Shown: positions 54,125-62,027, counted from the first letter of the stretch. The stretch: 64,000 bases of DNA from DAHUXN01 sp963729815 (GCA_963729815.1 CAVSPU010000004.1:1054001-1118000), one strand, 5' to 3'. The notes: generated by a model not told the origin, from the letters alone. Program-made: numbers and translations.

Positions 54125-56866
54125 TTGCTGAGTGCGGGAACAAAAATCGGGGCGTACGAAGTTGCCGGTGCGATTGGCGCCGGCGGGATGGGCGAGGTCT
54201 ATCGCGCGCGGGACATGCGATTGGGACGCGAAGTGGCGCTGAAAGTTTTGCCCGAGGCGTTTGCGCAGGACGCAGAGCGGCTGGCGCGATTCCGTCGCGA
54301 AGCGCAAGTGCTGGCCTCGCTCAATCATCCGAACATCGCGGCGATTTACGGATTCGAAGATTCCGGCGGCGTGCACGCGCTGGTGATGGAGTTGGTGGAA
54401 GGGCCGACGCTCGCGGAGAGAATTAAGACTGGCGCGATTCCGATTGATGAGGCGCTGCCGATTGCGAGGCAGATTTGCGAAGCGCTGGAATACGCGCACG
54501 AGCGAGGCGTGATCCACCGAGACTTGAAGCCTGCGAACATTAAGCTGGCAAGCAACGACAAGCTCGCCGCGAATGATGCCGTGAAAATTCTGGATTTCGG
54601 TTTGGCGAAGGCGCTGGAAAGCGATGCGGCTTCCGTCGACATTTCTTCTTCGCCGACGATTAGCCGGATGGCGACGCAAGCGGGAATTATTTTGGGGACG
54701 GCGGCGTACATGTCGCCAGAGCAGGCGAAAGGCAAGAGCGTCGATCGGAGAACGGATATTTGGGCGTTCGGCTGCGTGCTGTACGAAATGCTGACGGGAA
54801 AGATGGCGTTCAGAGGTGAAACGGTGACGGACACGCTGGCCGCGGTGATTCGCGCCGAGCCGGATTGGAGCGCGCTGCCTGCGAATACGCCGACGCACGT
54901 CCGCGTGCTGTTGCAGCGGTGCCTGCAGAAGGATGCGAAGCAACGGCTGCGCGACATCGGCGATGCGCGGATTGCGATTGACGAAGTCCTTAGCGGCGCG
55001 GCGGCAGCAGTGGATGGGCAATCGTTCGCGGTGAACACGCCGCAACGCGCCAGACGCGCGTGGTTGCCTTGGGCGGTGGCCGCGTTCTGTGCGCTGCTGG
55101 CGGTTGGGCTCGCGGCGTACCCATATCTTGAAATGCGGAGTGAGAATGCCACTCGCAGCGTCACGCTCGACGTCGCTCTTCCAGATGGGATAAGCGTTTT
55201 GACACGGGACTCCCAGAACGTGGCGATTTCACCGGACGGCAGAGAAATTGTGTTCACGGCCACCAAGGGAGCCACCGAACAGATGTACAGCCGCTCCTTG
55301 AACGAGCCGGACGCCAAGCCACTAGGGGGAACGGAGAACGGGCTGAGCCCGTTCTTTTCTCCCGACGGGAAATGGATCGGTTTTTTTGCAGATGGCAAGC
55401 TGAAAAAAATTCCCATCGAAGGAGGCACGGCGCAGATTCTATGCGATGCGCCGAGTCAGCGGGGCGGAAGCTGGGCGCCGGATGGAACAATCATATTTTC
55501 TCCGGAGTACACGACAGGGTTGATGAGTGTTCCCGACTCCGGCGGACAACCACAGATGCTAGTGACGCCGGATGCGGCGAAGCAGGAAAGAACCTACCGC
55601 TGGCCAAACATCCTGCCGAATGACAAAGGAGTGATTTTCACGATCGGCATGACAAACAGCCAGGCGAGCTACGACGACGCCGAAATTGCAGTGTATTCCT
55701 TCGCCACACGGCAAAGTCACGTTCTGACGCATGGCGACATGGCTGTCTATTCGTCGAGCGGATATTTGCTGTATTACCGGGCCGGAGCGCTGTTCGCGGC
55801 GCCTTTTAGCGAGAGCCGCATGGGAATCACAGGAGAACCGACACAATTGCCGGAGCATGTGAGCGACGATTCGACGAGCGGGGCCACATACGTCGCGGCG
55901 GCAGGCGATACCGTCGTGTACCTGCACGGCGGTTCCGACACAGGGGCGCGCGTAATCGCAATAACAAATCGCAAGGGCGAGGCGCATATTCTGTCCCCGC
56001 CGCCGGGGGGATATTCAATTCCGCGATTTTCACCGGATGGCAAGAAGCTGCTGCTGATTGTCAGCGGCGGGAACACCAACGCTGTGAGCGGGCGGGGAGA
56101 TTTGTGGATTTACGATTTTGGGAGCGGTGGTGTGAGCAGATTGACATTCGACAACTCGAACGACTATGGCGTGTGGTCGCCGGACGGGTCGAAAATTTAC
56201 TTTGATTCGAGCCGCGGGAGTACCGGCGGCAATTTGTACGCGAAACGAATCGATGGGACAGGCGGTGAAGAGCAGATCGTGACGGATGAAAAAGGCGCGT
56301 TTTTCGATCCGGACACGGTTTCGCCGGATGGAAAGACGATCATTTTCACGGCGCCCGGAGGCGCTTTAGGAGCGCTGGAAAGCCTCACGCTCGGAGATAA
56401 GCCGGTCCTCAAAACCCTGAAGAAAAATGCTGCCGGCGCGGATTTCTCTCCGGACGGGCGCTACATTGCATACAGTTCATACCAGTCGAGCGCGTATCAG
56501 GTGTTCGTCGACACATTTCCCATCGGCGAAGGAGAATGGCAGGTTTCGATGGGCAGCGGCGCATATCCCAGGTGGTGCAAGGGAGGGCGCGAACTGGTGT
56601 ACTACGACTCGCCGCAAGACAGCATGATGAGTGTTGACGTGGAAACGAAGCCGATATTCCATGCCGGGCCGCCGCATGTGCTCTTCAAACTTCCGGCCTC
56701 TGAATTCAGCCCCATGCAAACGAATCCGACGGTGAATTACGACGTGTCCGCGGACGGGGAAAGGTTTGTTTTCTTACAGTCCAGCGGCGGGGCAGACCAA
56801 TCTTCGGCGACGCTGAATGTGACGCTCAATCTCCGGTCGCAGATTCGTGCGCTGATACAAAAATAA
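54125..56866 (+). CDS. Ser/Thr protein kinase fused to a TolB-like beta-propeller
   Basis: This 913-residue one-span receptor kinase has its start at TTG 54125, with AAAGGGA upstream. The cytoplasmic kinase domain (about 1-280) is complete: glycine loop GAGGMGEVYRARD, VALKVLPE with the ATP lysine, HRDLKPANIKL catalytic loop, DFGLAKAL and GTAAYMSPEQAKG. A single span (LPWAVAAFCALLAVGLAAYP) leads to about 580 periplasmic residues with at least six PD40/WD40-type repeats such as ISPDGREIVFTA, FFSPDGKWIGFFA and FSPDGKKLLLIV. Kinases of this layout are very common in Acidobacteria; ligand and substrates are unknown. Confidence 0.94.
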   Translation: MLSAGTKIGAYEVAGAIGAGGMGEVYRARDMRLGREVALKVLPEAFAQDAERLARFRREAQVLASLNHPNIAAIYGFEDSGGVHALVMELVEGPTLAERIKTGAIPIDEALPIARQICEALEYAHERGVIHRDLKPANIKLASNDKLAANDAVKILDFGLAKALESDAASVDISSSPTISRMATQAGIILGTAAYMSPEQAKGKSVDRRTDIWAFGCVLYEMLTGKMAFRGETVTDTLAAVIRAEPDWSALPANTPTHVRVLLQRCLQKDAKQRLRDIGDARIAIDEVLSGAAAAVDGQSFAVNTPQRARRAWLPWAVAAFCALLAVGLAAYPYLEMRSENATRSVTLDVALPDGISVLTRDSQNVAISPDGREIVFTATKGATEQMYSRSLNEPDAKPLGGTENGLSPFFSPDGKWIGFFADGKLKKIPIEGGTAQILCDAPSQRGGSWAPDGTIIFSPEYTTGLMSVPDSGGQPQMLVTPDAAKQERTYRWPNILPNDKGVIFTIGMTNSQASYDDAEIAVYSFATRQSHVLTHGDMAVYSSSGYLLYYRAGALFAAPFSESRMGITGEPTQLPEHVSDDSTSGATYVAAAGDTVVYLHGGSDTGARVIAITNRKGEAHILSPPPGGYSIPRFSPDGKKLLLIVSGGNTNAVSGRGDLWIYDFGSGGVSRLTFDNSNDYGVWSPDGSKIYFDSSRGSTGGNLYAKRIDGTGGEEQIVTDEKGAFFDPDTVSPDGKTIIFTAPGGALGALESLTLGDKPVLKTLKKNAAGADFSPDGRYIAYSSYQSSAYQVFVDTFPIGEGEWQVSMGSGAYPRWCKGGRELVYYDSPQDSMMSVDVETKPIFHAGPPHVLFKLPASEFSPMQTNPTVNYDVSADGERFVFLQSSGGADQSSATLNVTLNLRSQIRALIQK

Positions 56867-56919
56867 ATTCGTCAGTGGCGTGTTCGCCGTTTTTGTCAAT
56901 GGTGTATGTGGAATGCAGA

Positions 56920-56973
56920 AGCAGATTCCTCACCATCGTTCGCCGAGTGCGGGCGATCGGGTTCGGAATGACA
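56920..56973. repeat. Dispersed palindromic element, copy B
   Basis: GCAGATTCCTCACC, a GC-rich middle and TCGGAATGACAGG lie between the kinase and SOD genes. The outer arms ATTCC/GGAAT can pair. The same layout is seen at 52965-53010 and 61099-61138. Confidence 0.4.
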
Positions 56974-57003
56974 GGAGGCTGGTTGGCGCACGCGCGGCGG
57001 GGG

Positions 57004-57009
57004 TATAAT
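57004..57009 (+). promoter_or_regulatory. TATAAT box upstream of the SOD gene
   Basis: A perfect TATAAT lies 33 bases before the SOD start. TTGGCG at 56983-56988 is a possible -35 box at a short 15-base spacing. Together they give a plausible sigma70 promoter with a short leader. Confidence 0.5.
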
Positions 57010-57041
57010 TATGAGGCACGAAAGCAATTTGAGGAGGAAAA

Positions 57042-57683
57042 ATGACACAAGGACCAGGAACAGCGCAGGCGGCGCCATATCAACTGCCGCCGCTGCCGTA
57101 TTCGTTCGACGCACTCGAACCCTACATTGACGCCAAGACCATGGAAATTCACCACGACAAGCACCATGGCGCCTATGTCACCAATCTGAACAAAGCACTC
57201 GAAGGACACGCCGAATTGGCGAAGCTTTCCGTCGAGGAATTGATCAGCAAGATTGACAGCGTGCCGGAAAACATCCGCACGGCCGTGCGCAACAACGGCG
57301 GCGGGCATGCGAATCATTCGCTCTTCTGGAAAATCATGAAGAAGGGTGGCGGCGGAGAACCAAAGGGCGAAGTCGCGGACGCCATCAAGGCGGCGTTCGG
57401 CAGCTTCAGTGACTTCAAAACGAAATTGAATGACGCGGCGATGAAGCGCTTCGGCTCGGGCTGGTCGTGGCTGATGATCAAGGGCGGAAAACTTTCGATC
57501 GAGTCCACGCCGAATCAGGATAATCCGCTGATGAGCGGCGCGAATCCGGTGATGGGCGTCGACGTTTGGGAGCACGCGTATTATTTGAAATACCAAAACA
57601 AGCGCGCGGACTACCTGGAAGCGTGGTGGAATACGCTCAACTGGGAACAGATCGCGCAAAATTACGCGCACGCGAAAAAATAA
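57042..57683 (+). CDS. Fe/Mn superoxide dismutase
   Basis: This 213-residue enzyme turns superoxide into oxygen and peroxide. All four metal ligands are seen: His in MEIHHDKHHGAYV, His in GGGHANHSLFWK, and Asp and His in DVWEHAYYLKYQNKRADYL. GGGHANHSLFWKIM and the GSGWSWLM stretch suggest a manganese or cambialistic enzyme. No signal peptide, so it is cytoplasmic. The ribosome site GAGGAGG is perfectly placed. Its own promoter lies just upstream. Confidence 0.95.
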   Translation: MTQGPGTAQAAPYQLPPLPYSFDALEPYIDAKTMEIHHDKHHGAYVTNLNKALEGHAELAKLSVEELISKIDSVPENIRTAVRNNGGGHANHSLFWKIMKKGGGGEPKGEVADAIKAAFGSFSDFKTKLNDAAMKRFGSGWSWLMIKGGKLSIESTPNQDNPLMSGANPVMGVDVWEHAYYLKYQNKRADYLEAWWNTLNWEQIAQNYAHAKK

Positions 57684-57730
57684 GCGCGGCGTGAGAATGA
57701 AAGCAAGGGAATCGCGGCAAAGCAATTAGG

Positions 57731-57772
57731 AACCGCGGATTCGCCACCGATTTGCGCGGCGGACCCGCGGTT
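57731..57772 (+). terminator. Possible terminator downstream of SOD
   Basis: AACCGCGG (57731-57738) and CCGCGGTT (57765-57772) can form an eight-base stem followed by GCTTTTGAGTTTG. The loop of 26 bases is long and the T-run poor, so this is only a candidate. Confidence 0.35.
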
Positions 57773-57888
57773 GCTTTTGAGTTTGCCCAATCTTTGCCCA
57801 TCGCGACGAAAATACGGCGATTGCGACGCCAGCGCGTATTTCGGAGGCGCGAGTGTGAGCGGAACTGCAAGGAAAAGCGAGGAGGGCA

Positions 57889-58491
57889 ATGAAGCCTGAG
57901 AAAGTATACGCAGCGGCCCGAAGAAATACACTCGCCGATATATGGGCCCATCTACCATTTTTCCGCGACGTGGGTAGAGGAAACATTTTGGAGATAGGCG
58001 TTCATCGGGGACTTTCCACAAGCGCCTTCCTCCTTGGCGTGGAGCAGAATGGCGGACATGTGTATAGCGTTGACGTGGACCCGCGGTGCCGCAAGCTGTT
58101 TCACAAGCATCCGCAGTGGACGTTCTTTTGCGTGAACAGTCAAGACAGCGCCGGCCTCAAGGCAGCGCTGAATGCCGCGCATCCAACGCCGGACAGCTTC
58201 GAGGTTCTCTTTATCGACGGCAGCCACGATGAACCGGATGTGAAAAATGATCTGAGGAATTACGCGCTGTTGGTGAAAGCCGGCGGACTAATTTTGATGC
58301 ACGACGTACAGGAGCCTGCGGACAAATCGTTGCTGCCCCTTTCCGGATGGGCGCCGGGGCAACTTGTCGGCCCGCGCCGGGCGTTTGACGAGTTCACGCA
58401 ACTGACAGGCTGGAAATCCGAAATACATCCCGAAAGCTGGGGCTTGGGAGTGATACACGTACCCCGAGGCGCCGCAGCGCCGTCCCGGTGA
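57889..58491 (+). CDS. SAM-dependent methyltransferase (class I, Methyltransf_24-like)
   Basis: This 200-residue Rossmann-fold methyltransferase has motif I in GNILEIGVHRGLSTSAFLLG, the acidic motif II in VYSVDVDPRC, and VLFIDGSHDEPDVKNDLRNY with LILMHDVQEP, the hallmark of the family that methylates small molecules or sugars, often in glycan clusters. GGAGGGCA precedes the ATG. No natural-product genes surround it; the substrate is unknown. A strong terminator follows. Confidence 0.83.
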   Translation: MKPEKVYAAARRNTLADIWAHLPFFRDVGRGNILEIGVHRGLSTSAFLLGVEQNGGHVYSVDVDPRCRKLFHKHPQWTFFCVNSQDSAGLKAALNAAHPTPDSFEVLFIDGSHDEPDVKNDLRNYALLVKAGGLILMHDVQEPADKSLLPLSGWAPGQLVGPRRAFDEFTQLTGWKSEIHPESWGLGVIHVPRGAAAPSR

Positions 58492-58570
58492 AGGACGAAT
58501 CCGCATTCGAGAATTACGCGGCTGCGAAGGAATAAGAGCGCGCGAAAATTCCAGGAATTTGCGCAGGGAA

Positions 58571-58616
58571 ACGGACTCGCTGCAAATGATGTGGTATGCA
58601 GCGAATCCGTTTTTTT
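58571..58616 (+). terminator. Strong Rho-independent terminator of the methyltransferase gene
   Basis: A 14-base stem with one C-A mismatch (58571-58584 with 58597-58610) and a 12-base loop is followed by seven Ts. It lies 80 bases after the methyltransferase stop, and its T-run touches the stop of the opposing merR frame, so it sits exactly at the convergent junction. Confidence 0.9.
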
Positions 58617-59230
58617 CACCGGGGATTTGTGACGCGCCGCTTGGCTAGTCGCACGGATGCGGGCAGCACGGATGCGGGCATCCCGGCGGGCAATCGGGGC
58701 AGCACGGATCGGTTTCCGCCTGCGCGGCAAGCGCGCTCGCCGCAATCGTCGCCGCTACAACACCCAGCGTGACCTGTATTTTTCGCATTGGATTTTCCTC
58801 CTGTGGAAGATTTGCATTCCGGCAAACCGGCGATCAGGCTGCAGACTTCGCCGCACTTTTCGCGCGAGCACGAACAGCGCTTCCATTCCCGTTGAATTCG
58901 CTTGAGCCGCAGCAGCAGCGCGGAGAGTTCGCGGATTTGTTCGGCGACCGATTTCGCTTTCGTTTGCGTCCAGCTGAAAACCTCCGGGCACGGACAGCGG
59001 CCGCTGCGGGCAAGATGCAGAACCTCCTGCATCTCAGCGAGCGTGAGGCCGATGGCTTTGGATTGCTGGATGAAAACGACATAGCGAAGAGCGGCGGGAT
59101 CGAACACGCGGTACCCTGTGTGACTGCGAGCCGCTTTCGGGAGCAGTCCAAGGCTTTCCCAATAACGAATGGTCTTGGACGGCACGCCGGAGCGTTTGGC
59201 GAATGCGGAAATAGAAACAGCGTCGGGCAT
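58616..59230 (-). CDS. MerR-family metal-responsive regulator
   Basis: This 204-residue reading starts at ATG 59230 (MPDAVSISAFAKRSGVPSKT); the frame is open to 59278. The MerR winged helix is clear: KTIRYWESLGLLPKAARSHTGYRVF, then QQSKAIGLTLAEMQEVLHLA. A long dimer helix follows, flanked by cysteines in SGRCPCPEVFSW and KRCSCSREKCGEVC, placed as the metal ligands of MerR/ZntR-type sensors. From about residue 148 on the frame runs over another gene and looks non-coding (repetitive Ala/Pro/Arg/Gly), so the stop of the real protein has probably been lost. The operator-like dyad upstream supports autoregulation by a soft metal. Confidence 0.85.
   Translation of the reverse strand: MPDAVSISAFAKRSGVPSKTIRYWESLGLLPKAARSHTGYRVFDPAALRYVVFIQQSKAIGLTLAEMQEVLHLARSGRCPCPEVFSWTQTKAKSVAEQIRELSALLLRLKRIQREWKRCSCSREKCGEVCSLIAGLPECKSSTGGKSNAKNTGHAGCCSGDDCGERACRAGGNRSVLPRLPAGMPASVLPASVRLAKRRVTNPR
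58645..58788 (-). CDS. 47-residue exported Cys/His/Pro-rich peptide, nested in the merR 3' end
   Basis: A short gene in a different frame from merR, inside its last 175 bases. ATG 58788 is preceded by AGGAGGAAAATCC, one of the best ribosome sites in the window. Residues 1-24 form a signal peptide (MRKIQVTLGVVAATIAASAL then AAQA); the mature part of about 23 residues holds seven cysteines (29, 30, 33, 37, 41, 42, 46) and two histidines, in the repeated pattern CCPxC and CPHPCCPHPC. That composition suits periplasmic binding of soft or transition metals. It follows the MerR regulator on the same strand, so the regulator probably controls it. Similarity to a known family is not recognised. Confidence 0.7.
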   Translation of the reverse strand: MRKIQVTLGVVAATIAASALAAQAETDPCCPDCPPGCPHPCCPHPCD

Positions 59231-59253
59231 GATTTGCCTCACAGTGAGGATGA

Positions 59254-59274
59254 ACCTTCCCGCGGGAGGAAGGT
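59254..59274 (-). promoter_or_regulatory. CueR/ZntR-like operator dyad of merR
   Basis: ACCTTCC and GGAAGGT arms, seven bases apart, form a perfect dyad that matches the arms of the E. coli CueR operator of copA. On the minus strand TTGCAC (59273-59278) stands as -35 box, and a long 19-base spacer (typical of MerR promoters) leads to a weak -10 TCATCC (59248-59253). The merR start is 24 bases further. Confidence 0.7.
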
Positions 59275-59335
59275 GCAAGTCTCAATTTCGAGTACGCGCG
59301 CCGCAAGAGCAACAGATTCTTGCCATGTTGGGCCC

Positions 59336-60676
59336 TTAGATCGCGGGAAACAGGCGCGCTTCGGCGGCGAGAATGGCGATGGCGGCGAGCGAGGTTACGA
59401 CCGTGATCGCGATGCCCACACGGGTGAATTCCCAGAAGGTCACTTTCGTTCGCTTTGCGGCGAGCTGGATCACGATCAGGTTGGCGACCGAACTGATCGG
59501 TGTGGCGTTGCCTGCGAGCGTGCTCGAGCTGGCCACGGCAAGCCACACGGCGTGAGCGTGCGGAAGCGAATTCACAACTGGCCGAATGAGCAGCACCGCC
59601 GGAACGTTGCTGACGAGATTCGAGAGCGCCAGCATCGTGCCGCTGACGGCAAACAACTGCGATGCGACACCACCCCTCAGGCCAGGCTCAAAAAATCGAA
59701 TCAAGTAGCCGGTCGCACCGGAATTTTCGAAGCCTTGCATCACGACAAACAGCGAGGCGAAAAATAAAAGCAATTCCCAATCGACGCGGCGGAGAATTAT
59801 TTCCGATTTCACGCGGCCGATGATCAGAATAAACGCGCCGACAGCGGCCGCAGCAAGAGGAAAAGAAAAATTCATGATCCACAGGACAAGCACAAGGAGC
59901 GCGGCGAGCGCGCATTTGAGCAACAACGCCCGATTCACGACGACCGGGACGAGCGCGACGTTATTTTGCGGCGCGGCTTCGTTTGCAGAATCTGGCGCGG
60001 GTTCGAATGCCAGCTCGAGGGCTGGCGCATCCCAGAGCTGATGCCGAAAGAAAAAAGAGAGCAGCGCAATATTGAGCAAGAGTCCGACAACGGACACGGG
60101 CGCCAAACGGCCGAGGAATCCGAGGAACGTGAAATGGGCCGTGACACCGACGAGCGCGTTCTGCGGATTGCCAGTGACGGACATGACCGAGCCGATGTTC
60201 GCGGAAGTGGCGAGAGCGATCAGGTACGGGAGCTTCGGCAATTTCAGGCGATCGGTGAGCATCAAAATGATGGGCGTGAACATGAGGCAAATCGTGTCGT
60301 TGACAAAAAACGCGGCGAGAATGCCCGTGGTGAAAACCAGGAGGACGAGGAGCTGAAATCGCGTGCGTGCGATGGCGGCCACGCGAAGTGCGATCCAATC
60401 GAAAAAATGCGAGACCTGGAAGTGCGCGACGAGAATCATGATGCCGAGGAGGAAAATGATGGTGTCCCAACTGACGGCGCGATAGGCGTCGTCGAGCGAG
60501 AGCACACCGAACAGGACCATGGCGACGGCGCCACAGAAGGCAGCCGCGGTGCGGTCGAGATGGCTGCCGCGGCCGGATTCGATGGCGATCAGGATATAGG
60601 TGACGGCAAAAATCGCGACGGGGAGCCAGTGGAGGTTGGCGGAAAGAGGGGCGATGGCAATGAAGTGCGTCAACAT
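59336..60676 (-). CDS. ArsB/NhaD/SLC13-type anion or ion permease
   Basis: This 446-residue membrane protein has about 11-12 spans. Ion-transporter superfamily motifs are seen: GILAAFFVNDTICLMFTPII and ATSANIGSVMSVTGNPQNAL in the first half, and the second repeat ending in SSSTLAGNATPISSVANLIV, which mirrors the first (NP and NAT loops). These fit the ArsB/NhaD/DASS transporters that export arsenite or exchange anions. No ArsR, ArsC or ArsA is present, so an arsenite role is only possible. It lies 105 bases upstream of merR on the same strand, and the merR operator dyad stands between them. Confidence 0.8.
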   Translation of the reverse strand: MLTHFIAIAPLSANLHWLPVAIFAVTYILIAIESGRGSHLDRTAAAFCGAVAMVLFGVLSLDDAYRAVSWDTIIFLLGIMILVAHFQVSHFFDWIALRVAAIARTRFQLLVLLVFTTGILAAFFVNDTICLMFTPIILMLTDRLKLPKLPYLIALATSANIGSVMSVTGNPQNALVGVTAHFTFLGFLGRLAPVSVVGLLLNIALLSFFFRHQLWDAPALELAFEPAPDSANEAAPQNNVALVPVVVNRALLLKCALAALLVLVLWIMNFSFPLAAAAVGAFILIIGRVKSEIILRRVDWELLLFFASLFVVMQGFENSGATGYLIRFFEPGLRGGVASQLFAVSGTMLALSNLVSNVPAVLLIRPVVNSLPHAHAVWLAVASSSTLAGNATPISSVANLIVIQLAAKRTKVTFWEFTRVGIAITVVTSLAAIAILAAEARLFPAI

Positions 60677-60734
60677 GCGGAGGCAAGATTAACGTGGTTT
60701 GCGTTGGATGGACAACTGGTCTGGAGATTGGAAG

Positions 60735-60768
60735 TTGGAGGTTGGACGCTATTGGAGGTTGGACGCTA
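60735..60768. repeat. Perfect 17-base tandem duplication
   Basis: TTGGAGGTTGGACGCTA is present twice, directly adjacent (60735-60751 and 60752-60768). Each unit has GTTGG preceded by TTGGAG, so it looks like replication slippage. Confidence 0.85.
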
Positions 60769-60970
60769 GAGGTTTGCGGGCAAAACAGCACAAATAGGAA
60801 ATTCAGACAAAAAGCATCTCCTCTTGCAGGGCTGCGCTTCCTGCGTCAGCGTAAAAACCGTGCCCTTCGTTAGATGCATCCGTTATGCGCGGACCGGGAA
60901 ACGCGAACGACAACTACATCGCGCGGATGAGCCGCGCAATAGGAAGTTTAAACAACATGCGTCCGAGCGC

Positions 60971-60990
60971 GGCACGGCTCAAGCCGTGCC
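60971..60990. repeat. REP-like hairpin
   Basis: GGCACGGCT and AGCCGTGCC form a perfect nine-base stem around a two-base loop (CA). It is not followed by a T-run in either direction. Short GC hairpins of this type are scattered in intergenic DNA of many bacteria. Confidence 0.45.
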
Positions 60991-61098
60991 CTGACGAATC
61001 GTATGGATCGTGAACAAGTCACGGGCGCGGGTTCAGCGATGGTGGAAGTCAGCGCTGTCGCGCCACCGCGGCAACGCGAAATCCCCACTCAAGGCGAG

Positions 61099-61138
61099 AT
61101 CCTTCGCTGCGCCTGCTTGCGCAGGCAGGCTCAGGATG
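61099..61138. repeat. Dispersed palindromic element, copy C
   Basis: GATCCTTCGCTGCGCC, an inner GCCTGC/GCAGGC hairpin and GGCTCAGGATGACA lie directly before the 287-aa gene stop. Outer arms ATCCT/AGGAT pair. The layout matches the elements at 52965 and 56920. Confidence 0.5.
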
Positions 61139-61163
61139 ACAACAAAAAACGTGGCCGGGTGAA

Positions 61164-62027
61164 CTAGTGGGCCCAGATTTTGGCGGGGTCGGATTCGAAT
61201 GGGTAGACGTGGACCATCCAGTTGAAGACTTGCGGGATCCAATGGCCGCCGGCGGCGGAGCAGGCTTCCTCGCTGGAGATGCTGCCGGCGAAACCGAATT
61301 TGGTGTGGTCGACCTGAGACTGAGGAGTTCCGAAGGGAGCAAGGCAGAAATTGACGTGTTTGTGCCAGCGGGCGACGCTGAGCGGGATGCGCTGATTGAG
61401 CTGATCTTCGGTGAAGCGCTTGGGCGCGGTGTACATGACGCCGACGAGCTGGTAGCCGCCGCCGACTTTTTTGTAGAGGAGCGAAGTGGGGCGCGCGGGG
61501 TCGAAGGTGAATTGCGCGCGAATGGCATTGCGCCGGAGCGTGAAGTGATAAATCTGCTGCGGGACGCTGGGCGCGAAGATTTTGCAGCCGTCGTCGAGCG
61601 CGACTTTGTAATCCTGGTATTTTTCGATGGCGGGGCGGAGCGCGGCGAGAATTTGCGCGGCGCGGGCCTGGTCGGCGGCATTGGCCGGGCGCAGAGTGGT
61701 CATGAACATGTGGGCCATGTGCATGTCCATGTCGGACATATCGGCGTTGGCGGCGCGCGTGGCGGCAGGACTGGCGGCGACTTCGCTCTGCGCGGAGGGC
61801 GTGGGCGTTTGCGACGTGCCGGGCATGTTGCTCATGGCAGAAGAGGGCTTTGCCGGGGCCGCAGACTGCGATTGGGACTGCGACGAGGCTGGCGATTGTG
61901 GGAGGCTGGCTGCGCGCAAAAGTCGCGCGTGCAGGAGTGCGGCGGCAAAAACTGCGAGGCATGCGGCGAGAAAAGCGGCCGCGATTCTTGATGAAGGCTT
62001 GCGTGCCGTTTTCTTGGTTTGGGTCAT
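61164..62027 (-). CDS. Exported Met/His-rich hypothetical protein
   Basis: This 287-residue protein opens with a basic stretch and a signal-anchor span (IAAAFLAACLAVFAAALLHARL), then a Ser/Gln/Pro-rich linker. Residues about 95-110 read ADMSDMDMHMAHMFMT, dense in Met and His and of the kind that binds copper or silver in periplasmic proteins. The C-terminal 180 residues look like a folded domain with conserved-looking HKHVNFCLAPFG and IPQVFNWMVHVYPFE. I do not recognise the family. Being upstream of the ArsB-like gene and merR on the same strand it may belong to a metal-handling neighbourhood. Confidence 0.7.
   Translation of the reverse strand: MTQTKKTARKPSSRIAAAFLAACLAVFAAALLHARLLRAASLPQSPASSQSQSQSAAPAKPSSAMSNMPGTSQTPTPSAQSEVAASPAATRAANADMSDMDMHMAHMFMTTLRPANAADQARAAQILAALRPAIEKYQDYKVALDDGCKIFAPSVPQQIYHFTLRRNAIRAQFTFDPARPTSLLYKKVGGGYQLVGVMYTAPKRFTEDQLNQRIPLSVARWHKHVNFCLAPFGTPQSQVDHTKFGFAGSISSEEACSAAGGHWIPQVFNWMVHVYPFESDPAKIWAH

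Larger units (their letters stand above)
60677..61163. other. Intergenic region rich in short repeats and hairpins
   Basis: These 487 bases hold no gene. They carry a 17-base tandem repeat (60735-60768), a GCGCGG/CCGCGC hairpin (60921-60937), a GGCACGGCT/AGCCGTGCC hairpin (60971-60990) and a copy of the dispersed palindromic element (61099-61138). Confidence 0.6.

Noticed and set aside
53912..55045. 377-codon minus-strand frame over the kinase start
   Set aside because: The kinase domain on the plus strand is complete and unambiguous; this frame is Arg-rich antisense.
59336..60676. Arsenic resistance operon
   Set aside because: The permease is ArsB-like, but no arsR, arsC, arsA or acr3 is nearby and the regulator is of the MerR type, so the substrate is left open.
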